A DNA stretch of 64,000 nucleotides, taken from contig JAJEKV010000049.1 in assembly GCA_021234155.1 (NCBI GenBank), forward strand, positions 10,706,292-10,770,291. The letters run 5' to 3'. Shown piece by piece: positions 32,560-45,400 of the stretch (position 1 is its first letter; each line of letters begins with the position of its first letter). The stretch is from Isoetes taiwanensis. Its lineage: Eukaryota; Streptophyta; Lycopodiopsida; Isoetales; Isoetaceae. The notes under the pieces were generated by a model, which did not search any database, was not told the DNA's origin, and saw only the letters and a list, made by a program, of their open reading frames with translations. Position numbers and translations under genes: made by a program.

Positions 32560-33070
32560 CCTGGCCGTCAAATGTGCCTAGGATGATGTTAGGAAGGTGC
32601 AGGATTTGGGGCTTTTGATTTCGACCTTCTGTACATTTAGGGCTTTCATTTTGGCCGTTCATTTAAAGAGGATGACCTATTAACGTTAGTTGGTGAGGTG
32701 GCAATGTACTACATAATTTTCGTATGGAGGCCATTTACGTGATGTAATTGTTGAGTCGGCTTTGCCAGGCGAAGAGCGAGCGTCAGAGCTGCGAGCCCTC
32801 CGCCGAAGCTGGCGCCTTCAGACAAAAAATATGGGATGTAATGTTCATTTTGGTTTGGATTTGGCCAGTCTGGAGTAGCTATTGTGCCGTTAGTCTAAGA
32901 AATGATATGCCAAGAAGCACGATCGTACTTCAAATCATGCACTCATCGTCTGCAAAGTCCAAATCCATACTGAGCACCCAAAGATCTCTTCAGACCAATC
33001 CTCATGAAGTCGTGGTATCAAGTACTCTATTGCTTTGAAATAGCAATTTTGATTGATTGTAAAAACATGA
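32560..33070. other. Unassigned DNA after the gag-only element
   Basis: No gene or repeat recognised. An open frame at 32748-33038 has no motif. Confidence 0.4.
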
Positions 33071-33074
33071 CTTT

Positions 33075-33690
33075 CAAGTATGATTTAAGCCACTTCACCC
33101 TCTGGCCATGGAGGGCAACCCTCCGTGCATAGCACCTTGTTTATTTTGAAATGGCCTTTGTAATATTTGGGTCTCAAAACTTGCATGCCATGTATTGTCC
33201 TCCTCTGTCCGACCTTTTGCATTTCTTGCCAGTCTCTCTTTCAACTTATGCTTCATACATTCTATAGGCAGCAAATGCTTGATCGTTGGACTTAAGAAAA
33301 TAACATTTTGTTCTTCTAGTACAATAATCTATGAATGTTATAAAGTATCTTCGCATGTTGAGTGGACTGCATAAATCATTGTGCACGAGCTTGAGCAGCT
33401 CAGTAGCATGCGACCCAAACAAGTCAAATCATTCATATTTTCTGCAGTAATCAGACCATGTTTTACCATCAGCCTTAAATTATTCAAGTTTGTTTGTCCA
33501 AGTCTTTCATTCCAAAATCCAGAATGACTAACGAGTTGGTTTTCCGAGACTCTTGGAAGGAGAAGCTATGTGACATGCCAATGCTACAAACAACTCTCCT
33601 TTTGTGCGGTTCAAAATGGCACCCTTGATCCCCCTCTGCTCGGTTGGTTCAATCCAAAGTTTTCCTGAGTCCCCTTTCTTGTTTAGACCC
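33075..33690 (-). pseudogene. pol: Ty1/copia polyprotein relic: GAG-pre-integrase and integrase start
   Basis: The minus strand reads, in successive frames, GIKGAILNRTKGELFVALAC and HIASPSKS, then NERLGQTNLNNLRLMVKHGL (GAG-pre-integrase domain, with the expected WHERLGH altered to WNERLGQ), then VHNDLCSPLNMRRYFITFID and ETGKKCKRSDRGGQY. The last two blocks carry the first two catalytic Asp of a copia integrase. Stops and frameshifts occur throughout, and the block needed for the final Glu is missing. It abuts the GGPPS fragment at about 33690. Confidence 0.85.
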
Positions 33691-33691
33691 T

Positions 33692-34001
33692 TGAAATGTT
33701 GCACACCATGTCCATCATCCGTGATGACCTCCCTTGCATGGACAACGGTGACCTCCGTCGCGGTCAACCCAGTAACCACAAGGTCTTCGGCGAGTCCACC
33801 ACCATCCTCGCCGGTGACGCCCTTCTTACCCTCGCATTCGAGTCCGTTGCTCGTGACTTCACTGGTGTCCCTGTCGAGCGAATCCTCTTCGTCGTTCGCG
33901 AACTCGGTTGCGCTGTTGGTTCCCAGGGTATCGCCATTGGTCAATTCGTTGATCTTGCCTCCGAGGATGACCTTAATGTTACCCTTGGCTCACGTTCGTA
34001 A
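33692..34001 (+). pseudogene. GGPPS fragment (middle of the gene), copy 1
   Basis: About 300 bp strongly similar to 39606-39910 of the fuller GGPPS copy. It begins CCCTTGAAATGTTGCACACC and is open for 101 codons from 33696: the first Asp-rich motif DDLPCMD, then [34 protein letters not shown] and [13 protein letters not shown]. The N-terminus and the second Asp-rich motif are absent, so it cannot be an active enzyme. Unlike the fuller copy it keeps an unbroken frame here. Confidence 0.93.
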
Positions 34002-34026
34002 ATATTCTAAAAAAAATATAATTTCG

Positions 34027-34500
34027 TGGAAACCCTTCCTGTTTTCCTAGAATGATTTTCCAGCATGAAAACCCTTCCGATTTTCCGTGGAAACCCTTCC
34101 GAATTTCTGTGATTTCAAAAAAAGGAAACATGGAAACCCTTCCGGCACACCCTTCCGGGTTTTATTGAAAGCCGGAAGGGTTTCCATGGAAAATCAAAAG
34201 GGCCGGAAGGGTTTCCGTGAAAAATCAAAAGAAAATTCGAAAGGGTTTCTATGAAAAATCGGAAGGGTTTCCATGAGAGGGCAACCCAAATCGGGCGTAC
34301 ATTTGTTTTTAAATGTCTATTTTTTTAACTTTATTTTGCATGGTAAAAACGCTCAAATTATCTCCCTCCGATTGGGGTTGAAAAACCGATACAAGTGGAA
34401 ACCCTTCCTATTTTCCCTAAAACCTGGAAGGGTTTCCAAACTTGGAAGCTCAGAAGGGTTTCCATCTCATTTGAAAACTAGGAGGGTTTCCACTGAAAGA
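34027..34500. repeat. Convergent arrays of GGAAACCCTTCC
   Basis: From 34028 to about 34165 five to six near-copies of GGAAACCCTTCC run in one orientation; from about 34165 to 34275 the reverse complement GGAAGGGTTTCC appears four to five times. A second, smaller set (34395-34500) has one forward and three reverse copies. The arrangement would fold into large imperfect hairpins. A related group is at 36535-36675. Confidence 0.85.
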
Positions 34501-34559
34501 AACAAAATCACAGCGAATTTTTTGGTGGGTGTGATGCGCGAGGATTTAATCTGATGCAA

Positions 34560-35440
34560 TTTAATTCTTACAGCTGCTTCGGAATAGCTTTTCTTGGAAG
34601 CTTTTTCTGTTCTTAGCTCTTCCTTCGGCGGGATGATGGTTTATCTAGTTCTTAGCTCTTCCTTCGGCGGGATGACGGTTTATCTAAACTAGAAGCATTT
34701 TCAGATAAAAAATTAATCAAATTTTCTACATAAGCATTCATGCTGAAAAATTTATTTGTTCAGCATTTGTTTATCGAAAAGGAATCGATTTTGTTTCTAT
34801 TGTGACGAACTTTCCAACCCGCATTGATGCTTTGAGATCATTTGAGCTATGGCGAGTTTTAGAAGTTCTTCCCTGAGTTATTCCACGTAAATTTAATCGG
34901 CATCAAAATTACATGTATGGTTAGAAGTATATTCTAGAAATCGATTTAGGGCTGTTTGAAAATCGATTTAGGCTAAGATCTGTAACCATGTCACCACTAT
35001 TTTCCAAGATTGCGGCTACCTTGGGACGATTTGGAGGCATGGCCGAACAAGCTACAAACCCTTTGCTTTCGATTTTGTGGCGGGATACTCGTAGTAGCTT
35101 TTTGTGCGTAAGGTCGGTAGACCATGGCATCGAATTAAGTGCTTTTGCGGTATAACCGCATACATCCAAAAAAGGGCTCGGGATGTACCGATTCGGCATT
35201 TTTGTATGCATAAAACAGCCAAGCTTATGTACCTCGATTTTGGCGATTTGATGCTGAAAAACTTGAGGCCTCAGATAAATCGACCGCGGCCGGATATGGC
35301 GATATTGTATAGCTTCAAATGGCGGGGCCTCGATGCCGTTTCTTTGAAGTCGGCTCCATCCGCATATATACATATTTAGAGCCCGATGATCGATTCCAAT
35401 GTTTTTTTACATTTGCTTACATGGCGGCATGGATGCTAGC
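34560..35440. other. Unassigned DNA left of the CDPK fragment
   Basis: A duplicated string CTTAGCTCTTCCTTCGGCGG occurs at about 34613 and 34652. Long frames on the minus strand (35373-34921) and a short plus-strand frame starting ATG near 34987 have no motif I recognise. Confidence 0.4.
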
Positions 35441-35477
35441 GATGTTGGAGCAGAGTTACTTTAGTTCCAGAGCTGCT

Positions 35478-35812
35478 GGATCCTTCTGTGGCTGTCGTAA
35501 ATGTGAGGCAAGGGATACTCTTGATTCTTCACTTATCAGGCAACAAATTTTTGAAGAGCTTTTCAGAACACAGGATAAGGCTCCTCAAACGAATACATTT
35601 TTTCCTAGGGACGGGAAAGGCCCGAACCCAAGTTGGCATAAGCAAAGGAAAACAATCTTCGATATAGAACCATAGGGCTATGGAAAATGTGAGGGATCTG
35701 TATGTCATGGTGAAAAAATTGGGGCAGGGGCAGTTTGGAACAACCTATCTTTGCACTGAGCGGTATGCCTGTAAAACCATTCCCAAGAGAAATGTCTCGA
35801 ATTTTCCATGGT
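35478..35812 (+). pseudogene. Calcium-dependent protein kinase fragment: N-terminus and glycine loop
   Basis: From 35680 the frame reads [20 protein letters not shown], then TTYLCTE and [10 protein letters not shown]. These are the kinase glycine-rich loop and the ATP-binding lysine, in wording typical of plant CDPKs. Four or five residues between TE and YACK are missing. Upstream in another frame, GSFCGCRKC and a polar stretch to IFDIEP resemble the variable N-terminal region with acylation-type cysteines. The kinase stops at a GT-containing border (CATGGTAATT), and no catalytic loop, activation segment or EF hands follow. Confidence 0.75.
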
Positions 35813-36530
35813 AATTTGCATCTTTCATTTAAAGTCTTACTATGCTTTTGCTTTAAATTCAAGTCACATTTTTCTTGATCAGAGAGCTAGCTTACTTTTA
35901 GGATCAAATCTTTGTAATAGCCAATCCACTTAGAACCTCTTTCACCTTTTTCAGTTGGATTCCTGCTTAGCAGGGATTAAGTTTGCAACTGATATGTGCC
36001 TTGGCGAGCAGCATGTTATGATCCGTCAAAAGCATAGATTAGGTTGTATAAAAAATTGCACTGCTTGGTGTTCTATCTAGGGCATAATCGCATTCTTGAG
36101 CTTGACAACACCTAGTGTACAAAGGGAGCTTCAGAGATATTTATGGAGCGCAGCTTTAACAGCTTTTTTAACATTAAAACCAGGACTTCCCATAATTTGT
36201 ACCTCGCAAGAAGTTCCATGTTATAGTTGGGTGTTAAGTGCCAGAATTTTTTAGATTAAAGCTGATTCAAGTATAATAGTGTCCGATATTTACCTCTCTG
36301 TGGACCACTATCTATCTATCTATTTTAGCCTGTTTGCCTTTGGTCAACCCTGTATGTCTTAGCTTTTTGTTTTTTGTGTATTAAAGTCATTTGCACATGT
36401 TTAATATCATGGTCTACTTGTTTCAATCTCTTGATTTTTTTCACAAGCTTGGAGGTAGTTTTTTGCGGTTCCTCTATTGTGCCTTTGGGGTCTCAATTTT
36501 TAGTTTATCTTACCCCATGGAATTTCTAAC
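35813..36530. other. Unassigned AT-rich DNA
   Basis: No gene or repeat recognised between the CDPK fragment and the second GGAAACCCTTCC group. Confidence 0.4.
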
Positions 36531-36534
36531 TGCA

Positions 36535-36675
36535 TGTGGAAACCTTACTTATTTTCCTCCTCATGTGAAAACCTTACCTATTTTCCTCGTGCATAAACCC
36601 TTCCTATTTTCCTCCTCCTGTGGAAACCCTTCTTAATTTCCATCATGCAAGGAAATCGGGAAGGGTTTCCACTCA
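36535..36675. repeat. Second GGAAACCCTTCC group
   Basis: Four variants (GGAAACCTTAC, GAAAACCTTACC, TAAACCCTTCC, GGAAACCCTTC) spaced by TATTTTCCTCCTC are followed by one reverse copy GGGAAGGGTTTCC, repeating the convergent pattern seen at 34.0-34.5 kb. Confidence 0.75.
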
Positions 36676-36929
36676 AAATTTGAAATTTTGGGGTGAGGTG
36701 CACTCGATGGATGTGCGCCTTAATGTCAGCGTCCGTGTCGAAAAGCGTGAGTCATAAAGGCATAACAGAGTAGATTTGCCACGCTGCAAGCAATTCAACT
36801 TGTAAATCACCACGCTCCAAGCAATTCAACTTGTAAATCGAGCATGTTCGCAGGTTCTTGGGCTTTTAACCGGCAGGCCTTTTGATCCGGTTGATCATGG
36901 CCGTCTGTTTCAATCCGGTGATAGGGCAA

Positions 36930-37125
36930 AATGGGCTGAGTCCTTGGTTTTAGCTTCGGGGCCTTGGTCTGCCTTGGTTTTAGCTTCGGGTCCTTGGTTT
37001 TAGCTTCGGGGCCTTGGTCTGCCTTGGTTTTAGCTTCGGGGCCTGATAAACCAGGCTAGGGGATGATAAACCATGCTCGGACGCTGATAAACCAGGCTAG
37101 GGATGATAAACTAGGCTAGGTGCAG
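36930..37125 (+). repeat. Two short tandem repeats
   Basis: First, CCTTGGTTTTAGCTTCGGGG with GCCTTGGTCTG spacers, four copies. Then GATGATAAACCAGGCTAGG, four copies. Non-coding. Confidence 0.85.
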
Positions 37126-37170
37126 GTATGGTGCAGGCTTGGTGTTCTTGATCGGCCAGCCTGCCGGTTA

Positions 37171-37264
37171 AAGGGGTTAACCACCCCTGCTTGGCTGTTA
37201 CAGCCTGTAAATGGGCTCGCCCATTTACTGGCTGTAACAGCCTCGCAGGGGTGGTTAACCCCTT
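37171..37264. repeat. 94-bp near-perfect palindrome (46-bp arms, 2-bp spacer)
   Basis: 37171-37216 is the reverse complement of 37219-37264 apart from three positions, with TC between. Arms start AAGGGGTTAACCACCCCTGC. The stem would be very stable as RNA or as a DNA cruciform. It could be a small foldback element or a microRNA-like hairpin; no coding content. Confidence 0.92.
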
Positions 37265-37269
37265 CTTCT

Positions 37270-38480
37270 TTTCCCTAACCGAGAGATGATTTTTCTGTCA
37301 TCTAGCATTTGGTTGATTTGCTTTGGCTTATCGGTCCGCCACAAAAGAGGAAAGACGAACCTAGAGAGACGATCTTATGGCATATAATGTCCTGATTTCT
37401 TCAAAGGAAGTTTCTTGGTTTATGCCAAAAAATGTCCGGCATAACTGCTTTCTGAGCAACTATTTCTGATTATATGATGGAAAGCCCATATCATACGCTC
37501 CAGTTTATGAGTCCAGAATCATCTTCCTATTTCTTCACCGAATTTAACCCCTGGGTCATCTTCAGCATTACCTAACCTGCGGATGCAAATGAAACCTGTA
37601 GCAGGGCAAACAGAGGCGCATAGCCAGACTTTATCTCATTAGGAGTGCTTGCTTCACCGGATAACCCATCAGCTTGTCTGGAGGCGACATTTTCTGCGTC
37701 AGATTTGCTTGGAAAGACCTCAGAACTACAAAAGTTGCTTGTAATGAAACTGTAAACTGATTCTGCAGCCCATATCCTTCCGCCAGATCTTCCACAGCTA
37801 GATGTCTACCAGAAGAGAGCAGGATTCGAACATCTTGCTTGCTTTTGGAGGCCCTATTCTGATACCAACGGTCTGACTATCGTAGCCCCCTGCCATTGAC
37901 ACAAAATTAAAGTTCTTGGCTGCTTACAGTGTAATTCCACCATTAACTTCATTGAATAAAACAGAGACGACAAAGGTTCCTCCAGTTTAATTCATATGTT
38001 AACTAGTAACGGTGCCCAGCGTACTGCTATGCCCTCTGATGCAACGTACTGCTATGCTTCTCTTTTTGCCATATTGGAAAATGTACTGCTATGCTTCTCT
38101 GTCGCTCCTGTGCTATCCATCATGAACTCTGCCAGTTTCATATCATGTTCTATCATCGCATCCCCTGTGGAAATCCGACATCCCCTGTGAAAAAACCTGA
38201 TTCGCAAAAACAAAGGAAACATGATAGCAAAGGATTGGACAACTGGTTGAGGATGAAAAAACAAAAGCTCCCAACAGATCGTGATCTCAACTATGAACAG
38301 AAGCAGCCAGAAGCTCTCCTCCCGATTCTGCTCAGAAGCAGCCGCCGCTATGCACCCGCTATGGCCAGAAGCACCCGCTATGGCGCCGGAAGCTCTCCCC
38401 TGAGAAACCCTTCTCTTCAACCCTAGATCTAAGCCGTCCGATCAATCCACCCTAGATCTAAGCCGTCCGATCTAGGGCGT
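37270..38480. other. Unassigned DNA with possible copia PBS
   Basis: No gene recognised. Near 37857-37871 the minus strand reads TTGGTATCAGAATAGGG, like the PBS of many plant copia elements, and TTTATTCAATGAAGTTAATG, LTR-end-like, lies just before it on that strand (about 37945-37964). This hints at a decayed minus-strand LTR border. A tandem CCCTAGATCTAAGCCGTCCG repeat lies at 38421-38478. Confidence 0.35.
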
Positions 38481-39145
38481 GGTTGAAGACAGACATACAA
38501 CAAAATTTTATAATAAAAATAAATAAATATATATATATAAAGGAGGATTTCTGTAGTTTTCTTCTATGCTTTCTGTTCTGTTTCTTGTTTCTGGTGTTTT
38601 ACACAACAATCCCTGTGCTTGATCCATAAAAACACTTTGCCTTTTTGGTTTGCTTAGCTAGCTGTCATTGTAAACAAATTTAACGTCTCATTTTCAAGTT
38701 CTAACAAGGCATATGAATAATTCTGCCAAGCTTTTAACTTTATGGTGACAGATTCCTATCTTCTGGTTAAGACTTTTGGTTAAGACAGATAATGCTTTTG
38801 GTTAAGACCGATTCCTATCTTATGTACTCTGTTCTGTAGGCTATAAAATCTAACCAATTACAAGTACAGTTGCTTACACCTTATGGTCCAGCAGAAGCAA
38901 GTAAAACGCCTACCCGAGATAGGCCTATAGCTTAACAAGTTGGGTCTTGACGAGATACAATAAGATAAGTTGCTGGCCAATAGCTATTCTCAGAAATCCA
39001 GGTGATAAACACAAGGCGATGTGGACCGTAGCGCAATAAGGGATATGCGGCCCTAAAAGAGCCCACGTAGCAGATTGCGTTTAAGAGGATACAAAGAAGC
39101 AAAGGGCAAAAACAGAGCTAGGATACTTACAAGCAAGAAGCGGCT

Positions 39146-40285
<1,140 letters not shown>

Positions 40286-41394
40286 ATTATCCTTATTGAT
40301 ATGAACTGGAAAACAGAACAAAGGAATTGTATGTACAGGTGAACATAAAAGAAGACATGATGTTTATGAATGGAATAGAATGGGATAGAACATTTATGAT
40401 TTATCTGAATGTAGAATGGCATGCAAAACCTTTAATCAAGATACAAAGTCCCAAGACCTTAAGAAGTGCTCATTTTCCTACATTCTTGTTATCTACAACA
40501 TTAATTATAGAAATAAATTAGAATAACATTATAAAATAGAATAAAAAAGAATAATATTTTTTAAATGTCCTAAGATGTCAACATGTTTAACAGTACACCA
40601 CATTTGACTTTACATTGCAACTTATTTGTTCGAAACTTCAACCAACAATTGAAAAAAAAAGGGGTATAGTTGACATAGCCCCCCCTCCTTTTTCTTTTTC
40701 TTTTTTAAATTACGTCATCATGATCTATACAATCTTATTTTGTAGGTTTTCCTCTCATTTATTGGGCCAAAGATGCTGATGGACCCCTTTATCCCTTATT
40801 TGAGCTCATCAAATTTGGTTGCCAACTTTTCATGATCATCCTATACCACCTTAGAATTTTTGCTACATACCCTTGTTCTTGTTATTTAAGGACTATATGA
40901 AGCCAACTGTTGTCTAATAAGTGAGTGCAAAGTTTGTGGTCCAAAATACTTCTTAGTTGTTATAGTCCAAAATACTTCTTATGCTAGATGTGAAATATTG
41001 TACTGTTAGATTTATATTTCTTGAGATTCTGTAAGCGACTCTATCTAATTTAACGAATGTAGATAGCTGAGTGGGAGGCCAACCCATTAAAAAATTAACT
41101 CCAAACCAAAAGTCAACTCCAAATTGAGACTTAAACATAAAGTCAAAGTCATATGTAGGGACTACATCAACTTGAATGTATCTATTCTAGGGAATTGCCA
41201 TAGTCGCCTTTATGCAAAATCAACTGAAAAATTACAATGAAAGTCTGAAGTAAAAGCCAAAGAGAAAGCGAAAGTCAGATACTGTCATGGGCCTACTCAT
41301 GAAAATCATTTCGAAAATATCAAAAAGAACACAAAGTTAAATCAAATGTGAAGCTAAGCTCATAAAATAAGATATGAAGGTCTTAGCGTCAAGA
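40286..41394. other. Unassigned AT-rich DNA downstream of GGPPS
   Basis: No gene recognised. ATAGAATGGGATAGAACATT-like strings recur near 40370-40550 without a clear unit. Confidence 0.4.
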
Positions 41395-41960
41395 TTTCTT
41401 CAATATTCCCTTAAATTCCCTAGAATTCCATGAATATCCCTTTAGATGTATCACATTCTTCAACATTCCCGATTCCCTTACGTCCCGTAAAGGATTTCAT
41501 TAGATCTCTCAAGACTCCATTGAGACTTTCCAACATTATAGCCGATCCATTCAAATTCCTCCAGAGTTCGATAAGACGTGACATCGAGTGTAGAAGATGA
41601 TCCCTAGATTCCTTTAGCACTCCCGTAGATTCTCTTAAATTTTCATCCTCAAGCTTCCCATCGATATTCTTTAACATTTTGTCTAAGATTCCCTTAGTGT
41701 CCTCTAAAATTTCATCACGGTTCCCTTAGATTCCCTCGACATTCCACAAGATGTTTTCATATTTTCATGATTCCTACATATTCTCTCTCATTCTTCAAGG
41801 TCTTTTTTCAATTCATAAGTTCCTTCATTATTCCCTTAGGTTGAGAAGGATCCCCTCAAGATTCTCTAAGATTCCATATAGATTCTCTTATATTTCACCA
41901 AGATTCACTTAAATTCCCCAATACTCTGTCAAGATTCACTTACACCAAGATTCTTGAATA
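41395..41960. repeat. Degenerate ATTCCCTTAGATTC-type repeat
   Basis: About 0.55 kb of loosely repeated TTCCCTTAGATTC and AAGATTC units. In reverse complement it resembles the GGGAATCTAAG background of the block at 13560-14560 but lacks the tight TTCTAGAA arrays. Confidence 0.55.
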
Positions 41961-42130
41961 TTCTCGTCTTTTAGTATGCTAACATTACATGGGAATAACG
42001 TATGAGTTGGAATTGTCCTTTGTCGTCTTCATCTCTAGTTTCAAAGCAATAATATTAGGAAAATTAAGTAAGTGCATTTACATATTCCAAGCAATCATAT
42101 TGAAGCATGAAGAATTGGTTGAAAATTGCA

Positions 42131-42450
42131 AGATTCATAAGATACCCTTATGCCCATCATGTCGGACAATCTTCATGCATAGCCAAACAACTATCAAATG
42201 CTTGCATCACATATAAGGGCACCTAAAAGGTAATAGTTACAAAATAACATCTAGAGAGTTTTTTATGGAAGTTTCTTGCAAGAGGTCTTAAAGATTCATA
42301 ACATACCCTTATGCCCATCATGTCTGACAATCTTCATGCATAGCCAAACAATTATCAAATGGTCGCATCCCATATAAGGGTACCTAAAAGGTAATACTTA
42401 CAAAATAACATCTAAAGAGTTTTTATAGAAGTTTCTTGCAAGAAGATAAT
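42131..42450 (+). repeat. 161-bp tandem duplication
   Basis: 42131-42291 and 42292-42450 are close copies (each starts AGATTCATAA, contains CCCTTATGCCCATCATGTC and ends near GTTTCTTGCAAGA). Non-coding. Confidence 0.85.
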
Positions 42451-45400
42451 CGCTCATTCCTTATAATCACTCATTCACGGCCATAGATGCAGGGGAATAT
42501 TCTCCAAAATATTCCCTCTCCATCATCTGGTCCGTCCATTTGGAAAATAAATTGGGGTCAAACCCCTTTTCCACGTCACACTATGATTTGGGGACAATGG
42601 TCCCCAAGTCCATGATTTCTAAGAGATTGACTTCCCAATTACATCACTCAGATTTAAACAGATTACATTCAATTACAAAAAGAAAGATGCAACATGTCAA
42701 AGTGGTTATTCATTAATATTAATATGAGGTGCGCTCATGTCGAGTACAACACAAGCACATCACATGTGATGCTCAAACAATACTACCATAACTTTCGAGC
42801 TCCATTCCCATCTCACATGAACGACCCACAAATAATAGACCAAGGAAAACACATGTACATCAACAAATGCTCAAACAACCACCGCCATAACTCAGGGCAC
42901 TCCATTACCGGGTGACCCACATTACGAACATGGAAGTTGGGTCTCCATTTTTACAAGTCAAAGTATTTATATTGTTAAAACCAATGATAAAAATACAGAC
43001 CATTCCCCTGTTTTTTGCCCTTTCCCTTGTCTCCAAGCTCTTCCCAGACTTCACTACAAGATCTGACATAGCGAGACTTCTTATCCATCTAAAATCATAC
43101 ATAAATGTGGAAATATACCTCAAATGCTCAAATAGCATCTTGTCGTTTTACGTGTAGTTTGACAGAGGTAAATCACGACTCCCTATTCGACTCATATGCC
43201 TAAGATCGGCATAAGGCCACCTCTACCACAGTAAGAATAAGAATAAGAAGGAGGCTCTACCACAACAAGAAGAAGCCCAGCACAAGATCATGCCAGTTTC
43301 GGCATAGTAAGAAAAGCCACACTAAGAAAAAGGATGGTACATACAAAAGGACTGTCGGAACAACTCATGCCATGGCGAGCGGTCGACTAAGAACTACCGA
43401 AAGAACGCCATCATGGCTCGCCGCCACCCTACCCTGCCGCTCTAAATTGCCCACGAACCCTACCTTCCAAAGAAAGACACCCGGATCGTGCTCCACAATA
43501 AGAAACCACCGCCAAAAAGAAAAAAACAAGACCATGGAATTCCCAAACCCCATATCTTTGACATCGGCATTCTCATGGAATTCACATACCAATCGCCCTT
43601 CAACCTTACTAAATCTTATGTAATAAACTACACTTGCAACATTTTGGAAAGTTAATGAGAACAAACTAGTATTAGGTCCACGGCTTTTACGGGCTTTTGG
43701 AGCAATTTATAGTATCCTATTGTTTAAATTCGGTTTTAGAGGTCCCTAAAACCTTTTAAGATTATTTTTTAAATTGGTTTTCCTAATGTTTTAATTCATT
43801 TGGTAGCAGGAAATATTTTTCGATGTTCTAGAAATCGGGGAAAGGTTTAGTATGATTTTTTGGTTTGGGGCGGATATGGAGGCATGGATTCGAATGTAAC
43901 CGAGGGGCGCGTCTTGGGGCGGATAATAGTAATTTTCTGCTGACTATTTTTGTCGTTACGCCTTGATTTTATCACGATAAGCATGCGAGCGTCGTCTTTG
44001 GAATTATCTTCCGTCGGTGCCGGATCGTTTTCTTTGGAGCTCTTTAATGGCTCTGTGAGAGAGCTCATTCGGAGGTTTCCATATGGCAAAACACAAATGG
44101 GTTTGATGTTCCTCTTCTAAGTTTACGATAGATTTATGCCACGATGATCCACAATTTCCGGGTAATTTCTTGCATGTGTTTTTAGAGCATGGCTCTCTTG
44201 GGATTCTCGATATGGTCATCTATCAATTAGCATAAATGGAGTATTGTCGTTCATGCTTTACTCTACACATTAATTTTAGCATGCCCATGTTCTGAGGGCC
44301 AAATGTTCTTGGCGATGGTGGTGGACCATCTTTACCCTAGGGTTAAATTTTGGAGCTTCGTTTCATCTTCAATTATGTGCGACCTTTAGTTAGGCCTTTG
44401 ATAACTATGTTTATTTGGAAGAGGTTTGTTTGAATCCTTATTGAACACCTTATTTTAAGCTCTATTAAATGGATAAGCATGAATCCACGAGCATTAGGCG
44501 GGACTAACCTTTTGTTTTTGTGCTTTTATTCAAATTGGAGTGTTGTATAACGAGAATAATCTCCTTGGTAGCAATCACGCCACAAAGGCTTTGACATCGG
44601 TGAGTGGATTTGATTGCATGGGTCTTTTGTTTCCATTTCCTAAATGTTTGGTTCCATGTTGCTTTGGTGCTTTCCTCGAGGTCCACCATTTGCCCACAAT
44701 GAATGCAAGGTATGCAACTCTTGAAGTTTGAATATAATTTGTCCAATGCAAATGAATAATAAGGTATATGTATGTGTTTTGTGATTACGAATAATATTGT
44801 TTTGTTCATGCTATGCTCATGGAATATGTTAGCATTCATTACAAGTCACGTTAGATGTATTTCCCTTCTCAAAAAACAACTCACGAGAAACAAGCTCTGA
44901 AAAACAACTCCTGAGAAACAAGCTCTAAATCTTGAGAAACAAGCCCTTGAAATGGTCCGAGCTTAAAACTCCTTGGCCGGCTATATGGTGCTTTCTTATA
45001 GAATTGCAAATATCTGGAGCTTTTGAGAACTCAATGGAGCACTACACATGGCCATCAAATGCAACACAACTTTTTGTTCGATCGATTCCTCTTTGGGCGA
45101 TTGCAAAGCACCCATTCTTTTTGCGATATTTCTAAGGGCGTCTGGCTGTCAAGTTGCATGTTAAATTTCTTTGAGTTTTTCACATTAACGTGTTTTGTAG
45201 AAATGCCTATCATCGATGGCATGGCGAAGTTCGTTGACACCCATTTTGTTCTTCGATTACCATAGGCTGCCGGATCGGGGCTTTGGTACTTCTGAGAAGC
45301 ACATCCATGGGTTTATATGGCGAGAAGAACAACGTGTTATACCTTGGGTGTATAAATTAAAACATTTAACAAAAGCTTTTAACAAGGCTTTGTCTTTGCC

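Noticed and set aside
37857-37872. A complete copia element on the minus strand
   Set aside because: Only a PBS-like string and an LTR-end-like string are visible; no paired LTR or coding domain could be found.
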